64,000 nucleotides of DNA from Mytilus edulis (taxonomy: Eukaryota > Mollusca > Bivalvia > Mytilida > Mytilidae): NCBI RefSeq assembly GCF_963676685.1, contig NC_092344.1, positions 91,604,749 through 91,668,748 of the forward strand, in the 5' to 3' direction. Positions 13,012 through 26,600 of this stretch are shown piece by piece; the first letter of the stretch is position 1; each line of letters begins with the position of its first letter. Both the position numbers and the translations under genes were made by a program. The notes beneath the pieces are model-generated. The model was given only the letters and a program-made list of their open reading frames with translations, was not told the DNA's origin and made no database searches.

Positions 13012-14090
13012 CTTATATCTAAAAGGAATGCTAGCGTTTAATGTTTAATGTGTTACATTTTAACGTTGTGTTTCTGTTGTGTCGTTTGTTTTCTCTTATA
13101 TTTGATTTTGAATTAGCATTGCTATAAGACTTGTCACGGTACTTTTCTATCCCAAATTCATGTATTTAGTTTTGATGTTATATTTGTTATTCTAATCGGA
13201 TTTTGTCTAATGCTTAGTTCGTTTCTGTTTGTGTTACATTTTAATGTTGTGTTTCTGTTGTGTCGTTGTTCTCCTTTTATATTTAATGCGTTTCCCTCAG
13301 TTTTAGTTTGTAACCCGGATTTGTTTTTTTCTATCGATTTATGAGTTTCGAACAGGGTATACTACTGTTGTCTTTATTTAGAAATCTTTATCGTCGCATA
13401 GACATCTTAGCGAAAAAAATAATAGAGTATACATGTTCTTGCATAATATCCTTTTCCAATCAAAGGCGGTTTTTCTCATTTTCAAGATACATTTATTTCA
13501 ACCGGTAGAACATGTCTAAAATGTGTAACGTAAGCACGTTCTGATAAAATAGTACTTCTTAGGGCTAAGCTTTAAATGAATTTATGAAAGGAGAAAATAG
13601 ATAATTACAAAAAAAAATGGTATTCATTTTAACCTATTCCATAAAATATAATTCTTAATTGTTTGGACGAAAATAACAAAAATACTGAACTAAAAAATTC
13701 AAAACGGAAAACAATATTATTCATACATATATGTTTAACATATGCTGCGTTAGTTTGTATATAGTTAATATGTATATGTGTTTTAAGAGAATCAAGTATT
13801 CATTCATTTATACATCATTTGACGGGTATCCTCTGACTGAAGTATTAATGTGAAGCAAATAAATATGGATAAAAGGAGAGACCCCGGAAGCTGACGAATA
13901 TTTGTAAAAAACTGAGGATGAAATAAAATCATTTACTACAATTTTGCAATGTTGACTTCTTTTCAAAATTGTTTGCATTTAAACGAATCGTTATATCAAG
14001 TTTACAAAACAAGTTGATTTGCTTTGTGTGAATGTAAATGATTAAAATTTAATAAAAAAAAAAAAGGCTTTATAAATTGTGTGCGTCCTA
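13012..14090. other. Region upstream of elongase gene A start codon
   Basis: Expected to hold the 5' UTR exon and promoter, but none could be placed. 13045-13390 carries a dispersed repeat (two copies of GTTACATTTTAACGTTGTG-like, then TGTAACCCGGATTTG and a GAACAGGGTATACTACTGTT-like block), also found at 22715-22875 and, inverted, near 47320. Confidence 0.5.
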
Positions 14091-14094
14091 AATG

Positions 14095-14282
14095 TTATGA
14101 AATAAGAAGATATGTTATGTTTTTTGTGGGGTTCGTGTTGTTTATTCTTTAGTTTTCTATGTTGTGTCGTATGTACTATTGTTTTTCTGTTTGTCTTTTT
14201 TATTTTTAGCCATGGCGTTGTCAGTTTGTTTTAGATTTATGAGTTTGACTGTCCCTTTGGTATCTTTCGTCCCTCTTTTATG
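14095..14282 (+). repeat. Retroelement 3' tail fragment
   Basis: GGGGTTCGTGTTGTTTATTC, then GCCATGGCGTTGTCAG and GTTTGACTGTCCCTTTGGTA. Same tail as 18410-18645, 21465-21630, 22555-22720 and, inverted, 47685-47830. Confidence 0.75.
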
Positions 14283-14289
14283 ATAGCAA

Positions 14290-16435
14290 TGACACAACTG
14301 TGTACTAGAAAACGAATGGCGTGATGTAAGCTACTATAGCATGATTTACAATGAATTAACAATATAACTTTGGACAACGATGGTACTTTACTACTTTTAC
14401 TCTAGGTACTTTATATATAAGAACTGTATCCGATAAATTTCTTACATATGACAATTGACCCATGTTGAAAACCTCAAGGATGTATATCATCAATTTTAAA
14501 AATTAAATATTGTTACCGTGAATATATGTTCTGAATTCTGTAGATTTCATCTTTTTATCTTACCATAAATATACATCTGCATAAAATTTCTTTCTTTTCA
14601 AAACTTTCAATATAAAATATGATTTGTCACCGAAGTGTTTAATAATTGAATGATATCCACACAATTGTTTTATTCAAAACACGTGTTTGTATTATTTGGT
14701 ATACTCACGTTTCAAGTTATCGATGCTGATACGGTTCTGTTGTTTACTGTCAGTGTGTTGATCGTAAGCTGTATGCAATGCGCTTGGAAAATGTAGCAGT
14801 TGAACTCTAATGTCTCATACACACTTCTGTTAATTTTATTGATATAATAACCTACATTTTGTACTATTGAATTCAGGTTGTTATGTACTAGGTTGTGTAC
14901 AAAGTCGACACAAATGAAACATTGATAACATGAAAAGGTAAACAAACATAAAAAGGGAGATAACTCCAGGTAGAAAGTGTAACATAGTCATAGGTAGAAT
15001 GTATAAATTTTATTTTTATCGTGGTGTACTCGAGTACATTTGTCATACTATTTTCAAATACACTGGACCATTTTTTTTGTATTCCATCTGTGTTATTATG
15101 CTACAGGCAACTATATAGAATATGAAATTAATATATGATAGTTTTTTTAATATTCATATTTTTTCATATTCAAACTAAATTTAGTATCAAGTAACTTTTT
15201 CTATTTCTGTATGACCTCACCATACGCAGTAGCAATTACTTTAGAGGGACGGAAACAATACAATATTTGTTCTTGTATTTCATGAACATGAACTTTATTT
15301 CAAAAAGTAATATTACAAAAATACAAAATTATAAACGGAAGTCCTTAAGCAAATGGAATAAAATATAAAGCTCAATCACATCAAACAAATTTATAACAAC
15401 TGTGATATTCCTGATATTCTGTATGACGTTACGCACGGTAATGCGTTCGGATTAAAATTACGTTTTTATATGATCTAAGAACAGCAACCATTTACCTATA
15501 CACAATAAAATCACCAACATCCATATATCTATTTTTTCTATGTTTTTCTTATTTTAAGTTAATTCTATGTTCATTCCAAAATGGTCTGCTGAATCAAAAT
15601 AACACTCAGATTAGAAAAAACAAACAAACATAAGGAATAAACCCTTTATAGACATAGGGGAAAAGGGGAGATGGGCCGAGGGATAATTTCTTATGGACAA
15701 AAGTTTTCAGGCAAATCTAAAACATCTTTATAGATTAGAAACCGATTAGAATCCGAGGTACATTAGTCTTCTAATTTTTAAAGAATTAAATAAATACGTA
15801 TTTGTAAAATAAAACCGTCAGTGCTAAAAAGATAGAGAAATAGTCTGAAAACTCGCACAGACACATACAAATATTGGACAAAAGTTAGTTCAATCTAAAA
15901 AAAACAAAACAATTTCAACTAAAATCTTTATAAACAGAAATATTGCTGAATTATTATATGACCGATTTTTATGAAATAAATACCATATAGTGGTTATGTT
16001 CAATTTGTCATAATTTGTCAAAAAAATGTTCAGCTATATTTTTGTTTTCATGTGTCCCTCCGGGAGCAGGATTTTTAAAAAGGTTGCTATGTATCCTATC
16101 CAAAATAAAATTGGAAAAATTTGCATTTGTTTTCATCTCATTACAGATCAGAAAATAAAAACGATCCTTACTTTATTGCCTTATACATGATTAATTTTGA
16201 AACATTTCTTCAGCTTATTGTATTTATTTGATAAAAGTCGATTGAGTAGGTTCTCCGCTCTTGATAACAAAAGACAAAGTTAGTATATGGCGTCACATTT
16301 GTCAATTATACATGTTATGTCTTGCGACGCAATACCGTGCGTAACGTCTATATAAACAATATATCATCCCTTTCCTGAGGCAGTTCAAATTACCCCGATC
16401 TTCATCCTGGACAACCGTTATAATAGGATTTATAT
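14290..16435. other. Intergenic, no gene recognised
   Basis: AT-rich spacer between the elongase genes. 15290-15420 is a minus-strand fragment of the GTTATTTTAC tail family. Nothing else could be supported. Confidence 0.45.
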
Positions 16436-16439
16436 TACC

Positions 16440-16530
16440 AATTGTATTAAGTAAGTATTGATAATTTGTTCTCGTCCTTTACTTGCATGAAATATTTTCC
16501 ACTGGACATTAAGCAACCATCAATTAACCG
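16440..16530 (-). repeat. SINE-like fragment, inverted
   Basis: Reverse complement of the start of 23200-23350 (TTGGTTGCTTAACGTCCAGT family with TTTCATGCA). Confidence 0.6.
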
Positions 16531-16885
16531 TTAATCAAAATGTATAAAGGAAACAGTTTAAGAGTATTAAGAACCTGATTGGTTGGAGGCAATATCTAAA
16601 AATAAAGACTTTCAACCTGGTAAATTGAAATGAAGGAAGAGTTATTTTTTATTCTTAATTTGACTAGGTGTTCTTCATAACTTTGTTTTGTATTATCTAT
16701 CCGAGAATGATTTATGTTATTTCAATCATTCAATTCGATTTAAGATGATCATCGCCGATTATCCTTACACGACTTAATATACTATATCTAATCATTACCA
16801 CCAAATTACATTGTTATTGGTAAAAGAGGAAGAATAATAAGATGTATAAATCTACTTCGAATTGGTTTCGTCTTCATCTGTAATG

Positions 16886-16945
16886 TGAGTGCTACTGATG
16901 AGTTTTGTGTAGAGGAAATGCATTTTGCACACAAAATTATAAGCC
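16886..16945 (+). ncRNA. Decayed hammerhead ribozyme remnant
   Basis: CTGATGAG and GGAAAT are present with the downstream ACAAAATTATA flank typical of this family. Stem II (GTTT/AGAG), stem III and the GTC cleavage triplet are degraded. It is probably inactive. Confidence 0.45.
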
Positions 16946-16959
16946 TTGAACTTTTGATG

Positions 16960-17667
16960 AATCATATGGAATGTGTTAAGTTACTTTGAATTATTATATT
17001 CTAGTAAAAGTTTGAATGTTATAATTTGTGAACATTTAAACGGGTAGCATCAACCTTTTTTCCTTCAATTATTTGTAAAATTGCTGTGAAAATTATTTAG
17101 AGTAACATCGGCCATTTCTCTAAACTGTTTACGAGATCGGAAACATAACAGACGGTCAGACTTTACGATTTACGACCATAGTAAGTCAGTGGAGTTTATA
17201 GAGATATGCTGCTCAGAAAATCGAAAACGGAACAAAAATAATCCGGTCGAAAAACTCTCACGTTTTAAAGGCCCCGTTTTAACTGTCCCTATCCCCATTT
17301 TTGGTAAGTAAATTTTTTCCGGTTTTAATTACCATACCCTGGCATATGTTTCACACTGTGTAGTGTATATGATGGCAAGTATACGTCAATAGTTTTCAAT
17401 GGTAGATTGGTTTTGTTTATTGAAGAGTCTAGTTGTTGTCTCTATTGAATTGTGTTCATCTTTCATACCAATATCGTAATCCAGAAATTGCAACATGAGT
17501 TGATCTATTAACATTAATAATCAACCAATTAATATTTAAATATAGGCAGATTACACCACAACAAAGAATTTTAATAAATAAACAATGTACACCACATCAT
17601 CAAAATCAGTCATGTTAGAATCTGTACATAATGATATTAATAAATTATTTTCTACATTTCTCAATTA
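16960..17667. other. Downstream flank of elongase gene B
   Basis: No gene seen. Holds the possible poly(A) signal at 17416-17421 for the minus-strand gene. Confidence 0.4.
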
Positions 17668-20600
17668 TCAAGTACTATGCTCTTTCTTCTCGTATGCAGA
17701 TTTGTAAAAGTTTGCGAACAGAAAGACCAATGAAAAGGCATATACAAATACTGCTACATTGTATCCATTTGGAAAGTCACACTCAGTTACTATATTCAAA
17801 CTGGTATGGATGATGACTAGGAAAAACTGAGCCTGTAATAAAACAAAATCTTAATATAAAAGGAGTGCGTTGAACAGAAAAAATTAAATCAAAATGCTCA
17901 TACTGGCTTCTTCATCACTTAGTCTCTGGTGGAGAGTTGTATCACTGGCAATCATTCCACGTCTTTTTATTTACATATTATATTGTTTTTCTTATTTTTT
18001 CTACATAGTATTTCACGGTGACCGTTTAACTGCTTGGAGTTTCCCTGATAATTGTTCTTAAAGATGAACATTGAAACGCTGTGAGCAGAAAAAAACCATA
18101 ACAAAGCAGAAAATAGACAGACAAAATAAAACTACCGGACTGAATTACCTTAACTATTTACGTAAAATAATATATTCGTAAATTTTACGGACTCCATCAC
18201 GAGTTGATTGATCGTTTTTGAATAACCGTTTCACAGATGATATCGGATATGTTTCTTACGTCGTAACTACAATCCCCTTCTCTTTTCATGAATGTTACCT
18301 ACCGTTTTAGACTATTTACCGTGTTTGTAATACCATGAGCAGCACGACAGGTGCCACATATAGAGCAGGATCTGCTAACCCTTCCGGAGCACTTGAGATC
18401 AGTTTTTGATGGGGTTCGTATTGCTCAGTCTTTAGTTTTTTTCGTGTTACTCAGTCTTTAGTTTTTTTCGTGTTACTCAGTCTTTAGTTTTTTTCGTGTT
18501 ACTCAGTCTTTAGTTTTCTGTGTTGTTTCTTGTGTACTATTAGTTGTCTGTTTGCCTTTTTCATTTTTACTCATGGCGTTGTCAGTTTATTTTCTAGTTA
18601 TAAGTTTGACTGTTCCTCTGGTATCTTTCGCCCCTCTTTTAAGGTCGTAAATAATTCATATCATTAAGTGGCAAATACGGGATAGTTTAATATCCGTTAA
18701 CGAAATCACTGATCAACATGCAAACTTTTAATATATATTATCAATTAAAAAAGAATAGCATTCTATTTCAAACCTATAAAGGAATGCATTATTTTACATT
18801 TGTCGAATTATCATTGTTGTAGAAAAACTATATGCATGTTATATCTCGTGTTATATTTACTCAGGGACTTTGAATAAAGCTTTGAATTGATATGTGATGA
18901 ATTAAAACACAGTAATAATAGCCGTTCATTGATTTCAAACAAACACAAGTTCTAATTTTACTTACAAGTTGAAGTTTTGTTATGTACTTTTTCCACCACA
19001 AATATTTCTGAACATGTGGACCAAGTGCTGACAATCCGTAGTAACCATACATTAATATATGGACAAATGTATTTAATAAAGCTAAGAAAAATGCTGAAAA
19101 ATAATCAATTGTTGTAGCTCAGGTACTTTAGATATTACCTTCTCTTAAATATTCCTTATACATAAACTACAATTAGAGGGAATATATTACAATCAAGAGC
19201 ACAATAAATTTTACGACCTTGAATGAAAAGAAATAGTTTGGAATTCAGAAGTCAACTGCGAAACCATAATAATCCCTGAACTATCATGGCACTATTCGGG
19301 TTCACGCCATGTGTGGGTTGGGTTCATGTTACTCAATCTTCATTTAATTGTGTAGTATTTTATATTTTTTTCATCTTTTCATCTCTTTTCTTCATTATAT
19401 AAGTTTGATCTGTTTTTATTAAACTTATGGGTTTTTTTTCTTTTGTATCTTCTCCTGTTTACAGTCTTTTTCCATTCTTTTGGTCATGTCATTATATCGA
19501 TAAACCTAGACTTGGTCTGCTCTTTCATTTTTTCCTAATTATGCAATGGTATCAGATCTTCTATCATTTCATGTTAAGTCATTCTTAATTATTGTGTAAG
19601 CAACTGAGTGATCACCATACATTTGCTTCTAGAAAAGTTGATGACTTGATATCAAATGAGAATTCAAGGATTCAAAATGTTATCAGGGAATGAATATAAG
19701 AGAATCAGTTGCACTTTGACATCAAACTGAATGTCCAAAAATAAAATCAACTGTTGTCTAAAATCTGATTTAACCCACCATTTGTTTGGTAAAATGCATG
19801 TTTTTTTTTTTATTAATATATAGATTAGACCGTTTGTTTTCCCGTTTGAATGGTTTTACACTAGTAATTTTGGGGCCCTTTATAGCTTGTTGTTCGGTGT
19901 GAACCAAGCCTCCGTGTTGAAGGCCGTACATTGATCTATAATGGTTTACTTTTATAAATTGTTATTTGGATGAAGAGTTGTCTCATTGGCACTCATACCA
20001 CATCTTCCAATATCTATATACCAAGCAAGGCAAATGACGGTAGTTTTCGTTCGTTCCGTTTGTTGCTAAATCTAACGTTGATTTTGTCAGTTTTTAAGGA
20101 TTTACCTTTTTTTTAATTTACCTTGGAGTTCGGTATTTATGTTTATACGTTTTTAACTGTATTGTTAAATAAATAAATAGTTCACTTACATTGGCCTCCA
20201 GCGATATATTTAACACCCAACCACCAATTTAACAGCATGGTACTGTGATGATACACGTGTAAAAATGTAATCTGTTGATCCTTTTTCCGCAGAATGAAAA
20301 ATATCTGAAAACATGATAAATTTCACTACAGAAATTACAAGCATATTCAATGAATATCAATGTCATTTAAATAAATGTTCTTATAATAATTCATACTAGG
20401 TGTCATTTTTTTTAATTTAATGGTCAATGGTTTCCAAATCTTATAACAATCTTGGCGAATACATTCATATAATTTATTTTTTGTTTAAAAAAAGAAGATA
20501 AGACAATATTCTCAACAAGAGTGTTTGCCTTGAATCTTCTTGTAAACAAGAAAATTAGCATGCATGTTTTAATTTACTGTAAGTCACTATTTGAACATTG

Positions 20601-23600
20601 ATGATGCGGTTCATACATGTTTATCGTTTGTTTTTTTATTAATAGATTAGACCGTTGGTCTTCCCCGTTTGAATGTTATTTTTTTTTTTGGCCCTTTATA
20701 GCTTACTGTTCGGTGTGAGCCAAGGCTCCATGTTGAAGACCACGTACTTTGACCTATAATGGTTTACTTTTACAAATTATGAATTGGATGGAGAGTTGTC
20801 TCATTGGCACTCATACCACATCTTCTTATATCTATATTTGCAGTTTAAAAGTTTGTCTTCATCTTGATAGCGGCCATGCAGCGTTTTATTCATTTCATTT
20901 GCATCTTATTTTATGTTTTGTGTTCTTGCATGAAAGACTGATATTTTTTTTATCGTTGCATAATCTCTACAGATTTTATATCAATTGATCAATATTGTAA
21001 TGATTAAGATGTTATATAAAGATAACGTTAGGCATCATTTAAAAATTATTTACCATCTATAGGATTAATAAGTTACCTAATTATAAATGTTACTTACTGT
21101 ATCTAAAATTTCAATGATTTTTGAAAAGAAGTATAACCAGCATACTTTAGCCATCTGTAACGCAACATATAAATAATGTATATGAATAGAAACTTCTGTT
21201 GATAAATCATCGGCAATAAAAAAAAAACGTAACTCAACTACGTTCTTTTACCTTTTTAGTTGAAGTTTTTACATCTTGTTTTAACGTTGGTTTTAGGTGC
21301 CTGACAGATTTTGGAAAGCATGTTTATTTTTCTAAGGAAAAATCTGCTAAATAATATTACAATGTTTCAAAATGCAACAACTTTAGTTGCACATCGTTTG
21401 CGGTAAGCCCAATATGAATATTCATTTTTTCATCAGCGGTACTTAATTACAAGATCGCTCCCAGTTTTTGGTGGGGTTCGTGTTGCTTAGTCGTTAGTTT
21501 TCTACGTTGTGTCTCATGTACTTTTATTTGTCTGTTTGTCTTTTTCTTCTTTAGGGCAGGACGTTGTCATTTTATTTTAGATCTATGAGTGTAACTGTCT
21601 CTTAAGTATCTTTCGGCCCTCGTTTACAAAATTCGGAAACTTGAGTCCTAATTGGTTTTTTTTTCTGTATTCATATAAAGCAGATGGCTATCCATGTATT
21701 AAACATATATGAGGTGTAACAGTAAATATATAACTTTTTTTGTTTTAATGTGTTATAGATATCTGCAGGAGGAGGACTTGAACATCCACTTTCTAATGAA
21801 GGTCAATATTACAGGTTATCGTATCTGCATTCGTGTTGTGACGATTATATTGTATTATTTGTTTGTCCGTTTATCAGTGATTAGTGTTCTTACGTGTATG
21901 TGTAGGTTGGGGGGGGGGGGGGGGGGGGGTATGTGTGTGCTTTATTTATGTCACGAAGTATTGTCATTTTAGCGACATTTTTTCACATTATCAAAGAAGT
22001 GGGATGTTTGGCTAGCAATAAACCCAGGTTTAAATCATCATTTTTTTCTTTAAAATTCCTGTACCAATTCATGAATATGGCAGTTGTTATCAAAGAGTTC
22101 GTTTCTATCTACAAATTGACAATGAGGGTCGAATGAAAACAAAAATTTGCGATAAAAGAGATGATTTCAGCATTCCAATTGTGAACTTTCCATTTCTAAG
22201 TAGCAACATTCCAGCAGCACCTGCATACGATGTATATATCTCCCAATTGATACGATATTCCCGTGCTTGCATTTCTATCATGATTTTCTTGATAGAGGGT
22301 TGTTGCTCACAAGGAAGCTATTAAATCAAGAGTTCCAAATGGTGAAGTTGAAATTATCTCTTCGTAAATTTTACGGACGCCATCACGAGTTGGTTGACCG
22401 TTATGGAATAACCGTTTCACAAATGATATCCCTTTCATAAATGTGACCTACCGAATTAGACTATTTACTGGATTTGCTATCTCATAAGCAACACGACGGG
22501 TGCCACATGTGGAGCAGGATCTGCTTACCCTTCCGGAGCACCTGAGATCACCCCTAGTTTTTCGTGGGGTTCGTGTTGTTTATTTTTTAGTTTTCTATGT
22601 TGTGTCATGTGTAATATTGTTTGTTTGTCTGTCCTTTTCATTTTTAGCCATGGCGTTGTCAGTTTATTTTCGATTTATGAGTTTGACTGTCCCTCTGGTA
22701 TCTTTCGTCCCTCTTTTAGTGTTGTTTTTGTTACACTTCAGTGTTCTTGATGTTCATGTTTTTCCTCTGATTGTTGATGTATTTCCTCGGTTTTAGATTG
22801 TAACCCGGGTTTGTTTTCTCTAAATCGATTTAGGACTTTTGAACAGCGGTACACTATTGTTGCCTTTATTTATATGAGGTTCCCCGTGTCCATATCCATA
22901 TCAAACAATCGGTACAATTTTGGAGAAACATTAACTGTTTCATGTTTTCACGACAAAATGATCGAACAAATATGAATCCCCCGTCCCCAAATTGCACCGA
23001 TTGTAAGCTTGACCTAACATCTTTTAGTTGCTTTTATTGTTCCTACTACAGAGAAGATAACCTGTCGAAAAATCATACACTCCAGAATTAGAGTCGGTAA
23101 TATGAAAATATTCATTCTCGCTGGGTTAAGGGCATTGTATCGAAACCCTGGAAAAAAGTTTATTGACTCAAATAAAGTCACGGTGAACTACAGTTTAAAA
23201 AATTGATTGATTGTTGGTTGCTTAACGTCCAGTGGCAAATATTTCATGCATATTCAGGACGAGAACAAGTTAACAACAAATACAATATGCAGGTCCTGTC
23301 ACAATAGAGGCCTTTGGGATGATGGTCGGGGAAATTTGGACTGCCACTGGAAAATGAGGGTATATTAGATAGGGACAGAAATTTTGCATTGCAAAAGGCC
23401 ACCTACGGACCCCTCAAAGAGTTGTTGCAAGGGTTCCTAACGTGCAAAGAACGTGGCACTCTCTTTACTCGAGACATCGGATTTAACGTCCCCATTCTGA
23501 TCGGACGTGACTGCGAACTTGATACATCCCGCACAGCCAAACGGACGCCCCACTTCGGCAAGCGTTCTACTGCCGGTCGGGAGAAGACTAAGTGACCATA

Positions 23601-26600
23601 TTTCTATTCCCCAGTCATCCTTGGGGTTAGTTTAAAAGATGATAGGAACGAAAACTTTGAACTTTTTCTGTAGAATAATTTTGAATTAATGTTAATAATA
23701 TTATGAATAAAATCTCATTTATATTTACCTTACCTAGACATTTTCCAGCTGTATAATCCAAGTTATGGTTAAAGAAAACTTTTATAATTTAAGGATTTAA
23801 TCCTTATTTGGGGTTTGAAGTTAAGAGCTGTTTTTTCTGATCTTGCTGCCTAAACCTCCTAGAGTAAGTAATGTTTAGTGTTTTCAGTAAACCTGAAACA
23901 AACTTGCATCAAATTTTGTTCAGCGTCTTTGGAGAGTGTATCCATTTAAATAGGTGTAATAGTTAATATGATCTGAAATGAAATGACGGCATGCAGAGAA
24001 AGGGTCGATATCATATCTTTCAAATTATGAGAAACAAGAGTGTTCTTGTTTGAATGGGAAAGATTGTCGTACAACAGGTAACCTACAAAATCCCTACTGT
24101 TACCAGCCACCCGGAAAGGCTTTAATTACGTTGGAACATTTGATAATACCGTTGTCCACTTACCCGAATTGCGATTGGATTATTTGAATAGTCTACTGGT
24201 TGGCATCTTATACTATAGCCTGCAAGGACTGCTGACATTAAGAACTAAAGTAAAATGATAAATAACAAATAAATCTACATGCAAATAGTGAAATAGCAAG
24301 GGTACTAATTACTTTATTTCTATGTGTTAAGCCTTTCAATAACAAGTTAAGTATTCCAGAACTAAACGAAATATTTATTTTAAACTTTACAATTATAGTC
24401 CTAGTTGTCAATATTTTGAGAGAGACATGGTTTAAATGTCGATTGAATTGACCGGATTAAAAACTTTCAAAAATGACTAGAATTTAGACTCGTTCTGAAC
24501 CCTCCAGTCACATAAAGTAATAGTACCTGACTACTTCACATACATTCATTTGGAAGATTAAATTCAACATTTACACTTACATCATTAGAAAAACAGATGC
24601 TTTCAGTTTACACTATAAACTACTAGTACAATATTTATCCGTTCCGATAGTTGAATTTTAAAATGCCCGGAGAACTTCCACTTCAAAGTTTGAAAACAAT
24701 CTCGAGTTGATAAATCAATAGATATGTATTAAAATCTCCATGTATATATGTATAATGCATTCTTACCTCATAGAACATGTATGCTGATAAAAGTACCATA
24801 AACAGATTGTAAGCGATCAAAACATTGTGAAGCTGTAATGGTTTCCGATGCTCCATTAGTTTGGGTCCAAACTTGACCATGAGTAAGTATGATGCAAAAA
24901 TTACCAAGACAGGAATAGGTGTTTCCATCAGCAGCCAGTCATTTACCCTAGGGTCTGGAAAATGAAATGGTATTGGAAAATGAACAATGATATCAACATA
25001 AAACAACTTCTTATGGAGTGTTTATTTGCCAATTTATCGATATGCGCGTGTTTGCAGTGACTTTTCAGATTTACACAGCGATTGCTTTAAATATCTAAAA
25101 TATGGGTACATATATGTTGTATTACGTAATTGGTCAAAACATTTACGAAATATTATCACAAATATAAAGACTTTTTGTCGAAGTGTGATTACTCTTTTAG
25201 GACAGTAAGATAAATGCTATCTCCCACGCCTTTTAATGGTGATATTAATGATTGATCAACGTGCGCTTGACATATTGCAAAGACACTCGTCCATGGTTGA
25301 AGACCGTTTGTTGACTTTCATGTCATTGGCGTTTTTTTTTTGTGTGAGGAAGTTTATGCATATTGCGAAAAACTCCTGTGCAGACAAGGCGATGAGGTGA
25401 ACCTCGGCATTCAGTCATTTGAGTTGATTTTAAATGCATATATAAGTAGCAATGCATGTGGTTAATAAATTTTATATTTCCTTTTTTGTGCTTCTTTGTT
25501 ATATATTTGTTTGTTTTTGTTCTGATTGAGATTGTGACACGGTGATGATGACTGTATCCCTATTTTGACAATTTTACCTATTATGTCTGTTTATTTCACG
25601 CATCGTTATAAATATAATGGACTGTGATATGACTGTCATACAAGTGAGAGGTTTAACGCTATAAAACCAGGTTCAATCCACCATTTTCTACATTTGAAAA
25701 TGCCTGCACCAAGTCAGGAATATGCCAGTTGTTGTCCATTCGTTTGATGTGTTTTATCATTTGATTAGGGACTTTCCGTTTTGAATATTTCTCGAAGTTC
25801 AGTGTTTTTTGTTATTTTACTTATTATAGTATGGTAGCAAATAGTTGATTTGTTTACTACCCCTTATTAGTGTACATGCTGTACAAAAAATAATAGTTTA
25901 CTACTACTGGCAAATTTACTGGCCATACGAAAAAAAGTTTACTACCACTGAAGTATGCACATGTTGTACGAAAAGAACGTTTAGTACCCCTCTGGCTGAT
26001 GTTTTTTTCGATATAAAAAGAATGTTATTAAAGACGATTTACTCTAACTCACTGGCTTATGAACTTGCTGTACGAAAAGATAAAAGGTCTACTACCACTG
26101 CCAAAATTCTGGCTAGAAAATTTGCTTTTTGGAAAACAGTCCATTGCATATCCTCTACAATGCTAAGACCCCTACAGCGCATCTCAATTGGGCTCTCGTA
26201 CCCAAGGCTTTATTGCAGGCATTCATCAAAGAGGTATCGCGATATTTCAACATTTATTTATCCGGCAGAAAGTGTGGCGCTTTCTCTACAAAAGACATCG
26301 GATTCAACGTATTCATTCGGACCGGACGTAAAGTGTTGCTGCGCGAGTCTATACATCTTGCACAGCGTAAGCACGGTATGCATGTACTATTTGCCATTGC
26401 AAGTAAGGTACATGTGCATTATATGTGCAGTATTACTGTATAGATTTGTGAATGTACAGATATTTGATGTAAGAAAATGTTTCACAAAAGAAGTTTGCTT
26501 CGCACAGACAGAACATTATAGAAAAAAACTGTTTTTCTTCGAAACTTGTGGACAAACTTCCGTGTAAACATGGAATGAAAAATTTGAAAAAATTCTGATA

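Noticed and set aside
22500-22796. 98-codon frame with hydrophobic stretch
   Set aside because: It lies in the 3' tail of a decayed retroelement that recurs at several other places in the window.
25845-26567. A 240-codon plus-strand open frame
   Set aside because: It crosses a degenerate tandem repeat and a dispersed repeat inside an elongase intron, with no protein-family signal; openness comes from repetition.
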